Origin: Selenomonas sp. GACV-9
Lineage (GTDB): Bacteria; Bacillota; Negativicutes; Selenomonadales; Selenomonadaceae
Reading direction: 5' to 3'
Assembly (NCBI GenBank): GCA_900116485.1
Contig: FPAX01000002.1
Coordinates: 1 to 64,000, forward strand
Length of the DNA stretch: 64,000 nt
Part shown: positions 43,399-51,237 of the stretch, piece after piece
Layout: each line of letters starts with the position of its first letter
How positions within the stretch are numbered: the stretch's first letter is position 1
Notes under the pieces: generated by a model
The model's input: only the letters and a program-made list of their open reading frames with translations
What the model was told of the DNA's origin: nothing
Databases searched by the model: none
Translations under genes and position numbers: made by a program

Positions 43399-44679
43399 TT
43401 ACGGGCGCGGCTTGCCACAGTTCGAGCAGAACTTCCCTTCATTGGCCGTCCCGCAGTCGCAGGTCCAGGGGCCAGCTGGTCTTGGCTTACCACACTCCGA
43501 ACAGAACTTGCCCGTGTTGCCGGCATGACCGCAGCTGCAGGTCCACGACTCGGCCTGAGGTTTCGGCTTGCCGCAGTTCGAGCAGAACTTGCCCTCGTTG
43601 GCCGTCCCGCACTCACAGGTCCAGCTGGCAGCAGGCGCTGCCGCAGCTGGTGCCGCTGCTGCCTGCTGCTGTCCCATCGCATAGAGATTGCCCGCGTTCA
43701 TGCCGCCGGCCTGCCCCGCCATGTTCATGCCCATAAAGCCCAAGGCCGCCCCCATGCCGCCCTCGTTGGCCGCCGCAGTCTGCATCGCCTCAGCCTGCGC
43801 ACCTACGAGATGCGCTGCCGCCATCGTCGGATTGCGGAATGCAGCATTGCGCTGGATTTCCTTGATAAGCTGCTGGTCTTCCTCACTGGCACTGACATTG
43901 CTGACACCAAACGACACGACATCGATACCGCGCAGCTGTCCCCATTTCTGGCTCAGCACCTCATTGAGGGCATCGGCAATCTCCTGCGTATGTCCCGGCA
44001 GGGCGCTGTAGCGGATGCCCATGGCCGAAATCTTGGCAAAGGCCGGCTGCAGCGCCGTCATGAGCTCCGTCTTGAGCTGGCCGTCAATCGCACTACGATC
44101 ATAACTGCCTTCCACATTGCCGCAGACATTCGTATAGAATAGTATAGGGTTGGTCAGCCGATAGCTGTATTCGCCAAAACACCGGATGGAAATATCCACA
44201 TCAAGTCCGATATTCTGGTCGACGACCCGGAAGGGAATCGGGCTCGGCGTGCCATACTTGTTGCCCATGATCTCCTTTGTATTGATATAGTAGACGCGCT
44301 GATCCTTTCCCGTGTCGCCGCCATAGGTAAAACGATGGCCGATACGCTCAAAGACCGCCTTGATATCCTCGCGCAGATTGCCGCCAAATATCGATGGCTC
44401 CGTCGACTTGTCATAGACATATTCCCCCGGTTCGGCACAGATATCGACCACCTTGCCCTGCTCCACGATCAGCATGCACTGGCCGTCATTGACAGCAATC
44501 GTCGAGCCATTGGAGATGATATTATCCTCTCCACTCGTATTCGAGCTCCGCTCGCTCGTGCGCTTTTGTCCCTTAGCCGCCAGGACATCGGCCGTCAGGC
44601 TGTCACAGTAAAAGAATTCTTTCCATTGATCCGCCAGTACGCCACCCACAGCACCAGCAGCTGCTTTTATGAGACCCAT
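43399..44679 (-). CDS. SPFH-domain protein with three zinc ribbons (YdjI-like)
   Basis: A 426-residue protein with an SPFH (virion core/YdjI) domain in residues 1-290. Visible blocks are MGLIKAAAGAVGGVLADQWKE, DGQCMLIVEQGKVVDICAEPGEY and VVDQNIGLDVDISIRCFGEYSYRL. A Met/Ala/Gly-rich region follows at about 295-350, then three tandem zinc ribbons of the form WTCxCG...GKFCSxCGKPxP. YdjI of B. subtilis is membrane-recruited by YdjGH and works with PspA in envelope stress. No pspA gene is present here. It is the first gene of the cluster. Confidence 0.82.
   Translation of the reverse strand: MGLIKAAAGAVGGVLADQWKEFFYCDSLTADVLAAKGQKRTSERSSNTSGEDNIISNGSTIAVNDGQCMLIVEQGKVVDICAEPGEYVYDKSTEPSIFGGNLREDIKAVFERIGHRFTYGGDTGKDQRVYYINTKEIMGNKYGTPSPIPFRVVDQNIGLDVDISIRCFGEYSYRLTNPILFYTNVCGNVEGSYDRSAIDGQLKTELMTALQPAFAKISAMGIRYSALPGHTQEIADALNEVLSQKWGQLRGIDVVSFGVSNVSASEEDQQLIKEIQRNAAFRNPTMAAAHLVGAQAEAMQTAAANEGGMGAALGFMGMNMAGQAGGMNAGNLYAMGQQQAAAAPAAAAPAASWTCECGTANEGKFCSNCGKPKPQAESWTCSCGHAGNTGKFCSECGKPRPAGPWTCDCGTANEGKFCSNCGKPRP
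43402..43623 (-). repeat. Three tandem zinc-ribbon coding repeats
   Basis: The last 74 codons of the SPFH gene encode three copies of a 22-23 residue unit of the form WTCxCG...GKFCSxCGKPxP, with 3-4 residue spacers. Copies 1 and 3 are almost identical in protein, including GTANEGKFCSNCGKP, so they are probably a recent duplication or kept alike by recombination. Confidence 0.85.
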
Positions 44680-44740
44680 ATGCTTTCCCCTTTCTGCTTG
44701 TCAGCAATAAAACGCTGTTATTATACATCCCATATACTAA

Positions 44741-44783
44741 AATACGCTGAGATAATGACTTCTTCGCCATCTCTCAGCGTATT
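44741..44783 (-). terminator. Terminator of the Crp/Fnr gene
   Basis: A perfect 12-bp inverted repeat AATACGCTGAGA / TCTCAGCGTATT encloses a 19-base loop 12 bases after the crp-family stop codon; on the minus strand it is followed by TTTAGT. The T-run is short. Confidence 0.6.
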
Positions 44784-44794
44784 TCCTGCTAGAC

Positions 44795-45475
44795 TCAGCC
44801 CGCCAAATCCCGCAGGGCCTCCCGATTCGTCAAACGGATGCAGCCACGTGCTGTCTTTACCCAGCCTTCCTGATTGAAATATTTTACCAGCCGGCTGACC
44901 ACTTCACGGGCTGTTCCCATAAAGCGGGCAATCTGTTCATGGGTCATATGAATCTCATCGCCGCCCAGTTTCTCACTCTCCTCGAGCAGGAAGATGGCCA
45001 GCCGCCTGTCAGCGGACAGGAAGAGTACTTGCTGCATCTTCCAGAGCATTTCCGACAGGCGATTTGCCGCCTTCTCATAGCCAAAGCAGCGCACATAGAC
45101 ATTGGTGTCTGCCAATTTCCGGAAAGCCACCGCATCAGTCAGCAGCACTTCGGTATCCTCTTCGGCGTCGATATATACGTCAAAGGTCACAGCATCCAGC
45201 GCACACGATGCCGACAAGATGCCGACATCATCGGGAAACAGACGGTAAAGCGTGACCTCACGTCCATCCTCGGACATGGTGTAGACGCGCAGCTGGCCGC
45301 TCTTTATGAGCAGCACGCCGATGCAGTCCAAAGGCCCCTGATGGACCTGCGTTCCCTTGGTATAGCGGACAATATTGGTATGCGCACTGATCAGATCCTT
45401 TTCCGGTTCCGACAGATGCGGCCAGAAATCAAAATGCTTGATAAAAAGGTCGGTAACATTCTTTTTCTTTTCCAA
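44795..45475 (-). CDS. Crp/Fnr-family transcriptional regulator
   Basis: A 226-residue regulator with an N-terminal cyclic-nucleotide-binding-like beta barrel (residues 20-130, ending before LSADRRLAIFLL) and a C-terminal winged helix-turn-helix with MTHEQIARFMGTAREVVSRLVKYFNQEGWV. It lacks the four-cysteine [4Fe-4S] site of oxygen-sensing FNR, so the signal is unknown. A box resembling an FNR half-site pair lies upstream of the nap cluster 8 kb away; a link is possible but not shown. Confidence 0.88.
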   Translation of the reverse strand: MEKKKNVTDLFIKHFDFWPHLSEPEKDLISAHTNIVRYTKGTQVHQGPLDCIGVLLIKSGQLRVYTMSEDGREVTLYRLFPDDVGILSASCALDAVTFDVYIDAEEDTEVLLTDAVAFRKLADTNVYVRCFGYEKAANRLSEMLWKMQQVLFLSADRRLAIFLLEESEKLGGDEIHMTHEQIARFMGTAREVVSRLVKYFNQEGWVKTARGCIRLTNREALRDLAG

Positions 45476-45551
45476 ACATACTCCTCCTCTTTCGAACTAC
45501 TCATTTCTCATTATAGCGAAACAACCTGCCGGAATCTGTAACTCATGCACA

Positions 45552-45583
45552 AAAGCAGCCCGCTCCACAGAGCAGGCTGCTTG
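45552..45583 (-). terminator. Terminator of prs
   Basis: On the minus strand AAGCAGCCTGCTC pairs with GAGCGGGCTGCTT around TGTG, followed by TTTTG. It lies 19 bases past the prs stop. Confidence 0.85.
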
Positions 45584-45601
45584 AAAAGCCAATGTATTCG
45601 A

Positions 45602-46549
45602 TTAGCGGAAGAGCTGGCTGACCGAACGATGGCTCTGGATGCGCATGATGACATCGCCGAGAGCATCGGCCAGGGACAGCGTAACGATCTTGTCGGATTT
45701 TTTCTCCGGCGGCAGCGGAATCGTGTTCGTGATGACGAGTTTCTCAATCGGGGACTCGTTGATGCGCGAAACAGCCGGATCGCTAAGGATTGCATGGGAG
45801 CAGGAAGCAAAGATGCGTTTTGCACCGCGCTTCTCAAGGGCCTTGGCACCCTCGCAGAGGGAACCAGCCGTATCGACGATATCGTCGATGATGATGGCCG
45901 TCTTGCCCTCAACATCACCGATAAGGTTCATGACCTCAGCGCAGCCCGGTTTCGGACGGCGTTTCTCGATGATGGCAATCGGAGCCTGCAGATGATCGGC
46001 GAGGATACGGGCACGCGTAACACCACCGAGGTCCGGCGATACGACAACCACGTCCTCAAGCTTCTGCTCACGGAAGTAGTTGGCAATGACCGGAGCAGCA
46101 GCCAGATGGTCAACCGGGATATCGAAGAAGCCCTGAATCTGACCAGCATGGAGATCAACCGTAACAACACGAGTAACTCCAGCCGTAACCATGAGATTAG
46201 CGACGAGTTTAGCGGAGATTGGCTCACGGCCACGGGTCTTGCGGTCCTGACGAGCATAAGCATAGTACGGAACAACTGCTGTAACGCTGTGTGCCGAAGC
46301 GCGTTTGCAGGCATCTGCCATAATCAGAAGTTCCATCAGGTTGTCGTTGACCGGATAAGACGTCGGCTGAATGATGAAGATGTCCTTGCCACGAATGCTT
46401 TCGCTGATCATGACCTGCGTTTCACCGTTGTTGAAATGACCGACATATGCATCGCAGAGATTGACGCCGATATGGTCAGCGATTTCTTTTGCCAGTTCCG
46501 GATTCGCGTTACCGGTAAGGATGCATAAGTTTCCAGTGTCTAAAGCCAT
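45602..46549 (-). CDS. prs: Ribose-phosphate pyrophosphokinase
   Basis: Prs makes phosphoribosyl pyrophosphate (PRPP) for nucleotides, histidine and tryptophan. The 315-residue protein has the ATP-binding [21 protein letters not shown], the PRPP-binding loop [14 protein letters not shown] and the class I signature [19 protein letters not shown]. The start MALDTGNL has GGAGG upstream; the seven-codon extension starts with TTG within the ribosome binding site. glmU lies upstream with a 147-base AT-rich gap, and prs probably has its own promoter. Confidence 0.97.
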   Translation of the reverse strand: MALDTGNLCILTGNANPELAKEIADHIGVNLCDAYVGHFNNGETQVMISESIRGKDIFIIQPTSYPVNDNLMELLIMADACKRASAHSVTAVVPYYAYARQDRKTRGREPISAKLVANLMVTAGVTRVVTVDLHAGQIQGFFDIPVDHLAAAPVIANYFREQKLEDVVVVSPDLGGVTRARILADHLQAPIAIIEKRRPKPGCAEVMNLIGDVEGKTAIIIDDIVDTAGSLCEGAKALEKRGAKRIFASCSHAILSDPAVSRINESPIEKLVITNTIPLPPEKKSDKIVTLSLADALGDVIMRIQSHRSVSQLFR

Positions 46550-46609
46550 TTTGTAAAAATCCTCCAAATCGTTTTGTACTAAAAGTTTTCTTCTCCTGAG
46601 TGAGCAAAG

Positions 46610-46640
46610 TCACCCTTTATACAACAGTATAGCACTGTTT
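46610..46640 (-). promoter_or_regulatory. Candidate promoter of prs
   Basis: The 147-base gap between glmU and prs is AT-rich. On the minus strand TTACAA, 17 bases, then TATAAA, and an overlapping TGCTATACT, are both possible -10 regions. No riboswitch fold was recognised. Confidence 0.4.
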
Positions 46641-46696
46641 GTAACAAAATAACATAAAGCTTTTTATTTGTTTTTAAAATTCCATTAAAAATCTTA

Positions 46697-48064
46697 TCAG
46701 CTGTTGCGCTTATCTTTCCAGCCCTCGATATTCGTCTGACGCGCACGGGCGATTGCCAGCGTATTGCTCGGCACCTTCTTGGTGATCGTGGAGCCTGCTC
46801 CTACATAGGCACCATCTTCCACCTCGACCGGTGCGACGAGATTCGAGTTGCAGCCGATGAACGCATCGTTGCCAATCTTCGTGCGGAATTTCGTCTTGCC
46901 GTCATAGTTGACCGTAATCGTACCGCAGCCCATGTTGCAGCCCGAGCCCATATCGGTATCGCCGATATAGGAAAGATGCGGCAACTTGGAGCCTTTGCCC
47001 ACCGTGGAGTTCTTGACCTCGACGAAGTTGCCGATCTTGACACCCTCAGCCAGGTGGGTATTCGGACGGATATGGGTGAACTGCCCCAGGATGACACCAT
47101 CCTCCAGCTCACAGTCATGTGCATAGGTGAACTGGCCCGTCACATGATTTCCAGCCTTGACATTCTGGAAACGGATGCTCGGTCCGATCTCGCATTCCTC
47201 ACCAATGACCGTGTTGCCCTCGAGCCAGGTCATTGGATAAATGACCGTATCACGGCCGACCTTGACATCAGCATCGACATAGGTCGTATCTGGATCCATC
47301 AGCGTTACGCCTTCAGCCATGAGCTCTTCGTTCTTGCGGCGGCGCAGGATCTTCTCAGCACCTGCCAGCTGCTGGCGGGAGTTGATGCCCAGCGTCGACT
47401 CATAGTCATCAGCAGCTACAGCCCAGATTTTCTCGCCCTGCTTCTGCAGGATCTCGAGGACATCCGGCAGATAGTACTCGCCCTGCGCGTTGTCGTTCGT
47501 GACTTTCTCGAGAGACGCAAACAGTGCCTTGGCATCAAAGCAATAGATACCGGAATTTACTTCCTTGACTTGGCGCTCTTCTTCCGTCGCATCCTTATGC
47601 TCGACGATTTTCTGCACCGAGCCATCTGCCATGCGGATGATGCGGCCATAGCCCGTAGCATCCGGCATGATAGCCGTCAGGACCGTAGCTTTGGCGCCAG
47701 CCTCAACATGAGCATCAAAGAGTTTCTTGAGGAGATTCCCCGTCAAAAGCGGCGTATCCCCGCAGAGAACCATGACCGTGCCAGTTTCATCCTTCAGCAG
47801 GTCTGCCGTCTGCATGACAGCATGGCCCGTGCCGAGCTGCTCTTTCTGCTCAACGAACTCAGCCTGAGCGCCGATAGCCTCACGAACCACATCGCCACCG
47901 AAACCAGTTACGACGATATTGCGCTTGGCGCCAGCAGCCTTAGCGGCATCGATGACATGCTGCACCATCGATTTGCCCGCAGCCTTGTGCAGGACCTTCG
48001 GCAGCTTGGATTTCATGCGGGTGCCTTTGCCGGCAGCCAAGATAACTGTAACTAAATCAGACAT
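46697..48064 (-). CDS. glmU: Bifunctional UDP-GlcNAc pyrophosphorylase / GlcN-1-P acetyltransferase
   Basis: GlmU acetylates glucosamine 1-phosphate and couples it to UTP, giving UDP-GlcNAc for wall and LPS. The 455-residue protein has the pyrophosphorylase loop LAAGKGTRMKSKLPKVLH in residues 8-26, VMVLCGDTPLLT, and VNSGIYCFD, then a left-handed beta-helix acetyltransferase with ILGQFTHIRPNTHLAEGVKIGNFVEVKNS and GDTDMGSGCNMGCGTITVNYDGK. It sits between the GntR gene and prs, as in Bacillus. Confidence 0.97.
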   Translation of the reverse strand: MSDLVTVILAAGKGTRMKSKLPKVLHKAAGKSMVQHVIDAAKAAGAKRNIVVTGFGGDVVREAIGAQAEFVEQKEQLGTGHAVMQTADLLKDETGTVMVLCGDTPLLTGNLLKKLFDAHVEAGAKATVLTAIMPDATGYGRIIRMADGSVQKIVEHKDATEEERQVKEVNSGIYCFDAKALFASLEKVTNDNAQGEYYLPDVLEILQKQGEKIWAVAADDYESTLGINSRQQLAGAEKILRRRKNEELMAEGVTLMDPDTTYVDADVKVGRDTVIYPMTWLEGNTVIGEECEIGPSIRFQNVKAGNHVTGQFTYAHDCELEDGVILGQFTHIRPNTHLAEGVKIGNFVEVKNSTVGKGSKLPHLSYIGDTDMGSGCNMGCGTITVNYDGKTKFRTKIGNDAFIGCNSNLVAPVEVEDGAYVGAGSTITKKVPSNTLAIARARQTNIEGWKDKRNS

Positions 48065-48094
48065 GTAAAAATTACTCCTTTATTGCTCCGAGGC

Positions 48095-48823
48095 TCATTT
48101 GTCCTCGGCTTTTTTCTTCTTGGATTTCGTCTTGGTCTCGCTCTTCTTATCCATGATTTCCATCGCCTTGAGCAGCGTCTTCTCGGAATTTTCCATATGG
48201 CGCTCTGCTGCCTTGATGGCTGCCTTGCGGTCGCCCTGGGCAATGGCCTCGACGATCAGGCGATGCTCCTCGAGGGTTGCCTCGAGACGGCCCGGATAAG
48301 ACATGGACAAGGTACGGAAACGCGTCAGTTGATCGCGCAGATTCGAGATGATACCGACCAGACGCGTATTGCGGGCAGCATGGTACATCGTATCATGGAA
48401 CTCGATATCAGTCTCGACGATCTTTTCCATATTGCCTTCTTTGATATAGCCGCCAATGATGACGAGCAGCCGCTGCAGATGCTCGAGCTCCTCGTCCGTG
48501 ATGTGGTCAGCAGCCAGGCCATTCGACAGCGCCTCCAGCGCCGTGCGGATCTCAAAGATCTCATTGATATCACGGATCGACATGCTCGCCACATAGGTAC
48601 CGCGACGCGGCATCATGACAACATAGCCTTCGAGCTCCAGCTTGCGGATTGCCTCACGTACCGGCGTGCGGCTGACACCGAGTTCCTCAGCCAGCTGGAT
48701 TTCCATGATGCGTTCGCCCGGTTTCAGGATTCCATTGCGGATAGCCTCACGCAGGGACTCACATACGACCTCGCGCAGCGGTTGGTAGCTGTCAAGCTTA
48801 ATGGGAGCTAATCTGTTGTCCAT
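48095..48823 (-). CDS. GntR-family regulator, FadR-type with FCD domain
   Basis: A 242-residue regulator with an N-terminal winged helix (REAIRNGILKPGERIMEIQLAEELGVSRTPVREAIRKLELEGYV) and a C-terminal FCD ligand domain with EFHDTMYHAARN, EHRLIVEAIAQGD and HMENSEKTL, the usual metal-binding D/H/H residues. The C-terminal tail is Lys-rich. In Bacillus the gene between ispE and glmU is purR; a GntR gene takes that place here, so the ligand and targets cannot be inferred. Confidence 0.88.
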   Translation of the reverse strand: MDNRLAPIKLDSYQPLREVVCESLREAIRNGILKPGERIMEIQLAEELGVSRTPVREAIRKLELEGYVVMMPRRGTYVASMSIRDINEIFEIRTALEALSNGLAADHITDEELEHLQRLLVIIGGYIKEGNMEKIVETDIEFHDTMYHAARNTRLVGIISNLRDQLTRFRTLSMSYPGRLEATLEEHRLIVEAIAQGDRKAAIKAAERHMENSEKTLLKAMEIMDKKSETKTKSKKKKAEDK

Positions 48824-48873
48824 TTACGATTCCCTCAATTCTGGTAGCTTAGTGATTTAGTGATGATCTGTGG

Positions 48874-49734
48874 TTACTGTACTTTCCCCGTCGTGCGGAT
48901 GACATAGACATAGGCATCGGTATGCTCGCGCATATAGGCCGCAATCTTTTCGGCTGCCTCCCTGCTTTCCGCCAATCCGAAAACGGTCGGGCCGCTGCCA
49001 GACATCATGCTGGCCATAGCTCCCTGCTGCATCATCATCTGCTTGTACTGGGAAATGACATCATACTTTTTAATAGTAACACTTTCGAGCACATTGCACA
49101 ACAATCCAGCTACAGCTTTTCGATTGCCGCGGGCAATTTCCTGCTGGATCTTCTCAGTGTCCGGATGCTTTTCTGCCCCCTGCTCATCATAGTTCTGATA
49201 CGCCCAGGCCGTCGAAACCGAGATGCGCGGTTTCGCGAGGACCACCCACGTTTCCGGCATATCGGGCAGCCGTTTCAGTATCTCGCCGCGCCCCGTCGAC
49301 AGCATAGTGCCACCGAGCAGGCAGAACGGGATATCCGAGCCCAGACGCGCACCGAGCTCGCAGAGCTTCTCATCGGAAATATCCAGGTCATACAGCGCAT
49401 TCATGCCGCGCAGCACAGCTGCCGCATCAGTACTTCCTCCAGCAAGACCAGCAGACACCGGGATGCGCTTAGTCAATTTCATGCACACGCCACCCGTCAG
49501 GCCATACTCTTCCTTTATAAGTGCCGCTGCCCGCCAGGCCAGATTCTTCTCATCTGCCTTGAGCCAGGGAACATTGATGGCAAGCTCAATCGGCCCATCC
49601 GTCTTCTCCATCTCCACCGTATCGCTGAGGCCAATCGACTGCATGACCATCGCTACTTCATGATAGCCATCGGGACGCTTGCCCAGAATATCCAGCGTAA
49701 GATTAATCTTGGCATTGCCCTCCACCTTAATCAC
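48874..49734 (-). CDS. ispE: 4-diphosphocytidyl-2-C-methyl-D-erythritol kinase
   Basis: IspE phosphorylates CDP-ME in the MEP isoprenoid pathway. The 286-residue GHMP kinase begins AKINLTLDILGKRPDGYHEV and has the ATP loop IPVSAGLAGGSTDAAAVL near residue 92 and the terminal MSGSGPTVFGLAE. It is the first gene of the ispE-gntR-glmU-prs run and is divergent from the ATPase-like gene. Confidence 0.96.
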   Translation of the reverse strand: MIKVEGNAKINLTLDILGKRPDGYHEVAMVMQSIGLSDTVEMEKTDGPIELAINVPWLKADEKNLAWRAAALIKEEYGLTGGVCMKLTKRIPVSAGLAGGSTDAAAVLRGMNALYDLDISDEKLCELGARLGSDIPFCLLGGTMLSTGRGEILKRLPDMPETWVVLAKPRISVSTAWAYQNYDEQGAEKHPDTEKIQQEIARGNRKAVAGLLCNVLESVTIKKYDVISQYKQMMMQQGAMASMMSGSGPTVFGLAESREAAEKIAAYMREHTDAYVYVIRTTGKVQ

Positions 49735-49767
49735 GAAACCACGTCCTTTCGCAAACTTTTCTATATA

Positions 49768-49796
49768 AGGATAGCAATAAATCCCCCCCTGTTCAA
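49768..49796 (-). promoter_or_regulatory. Promoter of ispE
   Basis: On the minus strand TTGAAC, 17 bases, then TGCTATCCT (extended -10) precede ispE by about 35 bases. The spacer holds a run of seven G. Confidence 0.5.
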
Positions 49797-49815
49797 GTGT
49801 TTCCGTCCAACTCTA

Positions 49816-49844
49816 TTGCACAATTTCATATTTTGCAGGATAAT
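49816..49844 (+). promoter_or_regulatory. Promoter of the P-type ATPase-like gene
   Basis: TTGCAC and GATAAT are separated by 17 bases, 30 bases upstream of the start codon. Confidence 0.6.
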
Positions 49845-49879
49845 AAGAATCAGAAAACTGAAAAAATGAGGTCATGCGT

Positions 49880-51109
49880 ATGAAAAAACAAACAAACATC
49901 CGTTATTTCACCGTTCTGGCCGTATTGCTCGCTGCCGGAATGAGCGGCTATTGGTACTCCACAGGCCTGCCACTCCCTCAAATCATAAATATTGGTTTTG
50001 CGATTCTCTTGGCCGCCCTGCCCATCCCGCTGTGGCTCTCACGGCCAGTTGCCCTCGCACGCGGTGCCAAGCGGGCCGCAAAAGAAGAAGAGATCCTGCT
50101 GGCCCATCCAGCTGTGATTGCCGAAACAGCCAAACTTGATACGCTGGTCGTAGCCAAAGATGGCATCGTCACCGAGGGCAACCCCTATATCGCCGCCCTC
50201 GTCCCTGAGGGCATCAGCCAGGGAGCACTGCTGGGACTGGCCGCCTCAGCCGTGCGTGACTCAAGCAATCCGCTCTTCCAGGCCATCTACCGGACGGCTA
50301 TCGAGCGCCGCCAGCATCTGCAACGCTTATCGGCAGCCAACGAATTTCCAGGCTATGGCGTCGAGGCACTTATCAACCGCTCGCCCCTGCGGGTCGGCAA
50401 AGGCGAATGGCTGCAGCAGGAAGGCATCGAGATCAGTGCCAACCTGCTGACTAAGGCTGACCAGCTCGCTCAGCGTGGCCAGACCACCGTATTCGTCGCC
50501 AACGACAAATACTGCCGTGGCATCATCGCTCTAGCTGACGAGATTCCTCAGGACAATATCACGGCCTTCCATAAGCTGCACCGCCAGAAAATCAAACTCA
50601 TCATGCTGACGGGAGACAGTCGCCGCACAGCTAATGCCGTCCGCAAGCAGGCCCACCTCGACGAGGTCTGCTCCAACCTTTCCCCTCAGGACAAGGTCCG
50701 TGAGATCCAGCTCCTGCGGGCCCATGGTGCCACCATGGCCATGGCCGGCAGCCTTGACAGCGATACAGCCGCCATGGCAGCGGCAGATCTCAGCATCCAT
50801 GTAGGTGCGTTGCCAGAAGAACCAGCCGGCGATATGGAAAATCCTGCCCGCCCCTTTCCAATGACCTTTTCCATTGTCTTGCAGAGCGGCAAGCTTTGGG
50901 ATCTATCCACGCTGATCGACATCAGCCGCAAGACCATGGGCATCGTCAAGACGAACCGCTTCATCGCAGCTGTCACCTGGCTTATCCTGCTGCCACCAGC
51001 CCTTGGCCTGCTCCACGTTTTTGGTGGACCTTTTCTCCCGCCATTCTGTGCAGCAGCCATGCAGCTGACAGCTGCCGTCCTGATTCTTTTGAATTCCTTG
51101 CGTGCCTGA
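49880..51109 (+). CDS. Inactive P1B-type ATPase-like membrane protein (pseudoenzyme)
   Basis: A 409-residue protein with the C-terminal half-fold of a heavy-metal P-type ATPase. Two hydrophobic segments (about residues 8-50) precede a soluble part with actuator-less P and N domains, and two more near 345-407 end the chain. Every catalytic motif is changed: the CPC metal site in the second helix reads LPIPL, the phosphorylation motif DKTGTLT reads AKDGIVT (Asp to Ala), SEHPL reads SSNPL, and GDGIND reads GSLDSD. MLTGDS and PQDK survive. It is therefore not expected to pump metal. Codon 1 at 49880 was chosen because GAGG lies 8 bases upstream; an ATG at 49874 is too close. A terminator and promoter separate it from cydA. 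Confidence 0.78.
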   Translation: MKKQTNIRYFTVLAVLLAAGMSGYWYSTGLPLPQIINIGFAILLAALPIPLWLSRPVALARGAKRAAKEEEILLAHPAVIAETAKLDTLVVAKDGIVTEGNPYIAALVPEGISQGALLGLAASAVRDSSNPLFQAIYRTAIERRQHLQRLSAANEFPGYGVEALINRSPLRVGKGEWLQQEGIEISANLLTKADQLAQRGQTTVFVANDKYCRGIIALADEIPQDNITAFHKLHRQKIKLIMLTGDSRRTANAVRKQAHLDEVCSNLSPQDKVREIQLLRAHGATMAMAGSLDSDTAAMAAADLSIHVGALPEEPAGDMENPARPFPMTFSIVLQSGKLWDLSTLIDISRKTMGIVKTNRFIAAVTWLILLPPALGLLHVFGGPFLPPFCAAAMQLTAAVLILLNSLRA

Positions 51110-51122
51110 TTTTCAGCGAACT

Positions 51123-51158
51123 GCACCGCTTCTGAAAACGGAAGCGGTGTTTTTATTT
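51123..51158 (+). terminator. Terminator of the ATPase-like gene
   Basis: CACCGCTTC pairs with GAAGCGGTG around an 8-base loop and is followed by TTTTTATTTT. It lies 13 bases past the stop codon. Confidence 0.85.
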
Positions 51159-51160
51159 TA

Positions 51161-51189
51161 TTGTAATTCTTAATTTTCTGATTTATAAT
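51161..51189 (+). promoter_or_regulatory. Promoter of cydABDC
   Basis: TTGTAA and TATAAT are 17 bases apart and follow the terminator immediately, about 50 bases upstream of cydA. Confidence 0.7.
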
Positions 51190-51237
51190 AAAAGATGAAT
51201 TTATGTCTTTTATCTACGCCGCAAAGGAGGGAATCAA

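Noticed and set aside
43402..43623. CRISPR-like tandem repeats
   Set aside because: The repeats are in frame and encode zinc ribbons with 3-4 residue linkers; there are no unique spacers.
46550..46696. PRPP-type riboswitch upstream of prs
   Set aside because: The gap is AT-rich and no conserved riboswitch core was recognisable.
49880..51109. The ATPase-like gene as a decayed pseudogene
   Set aside because: The frame is intact over 409 codons with promoter, ribosome binding site and terminator, and scaffold residues around the lost motifs are kept; functional pseudoenzyme is the better reading.
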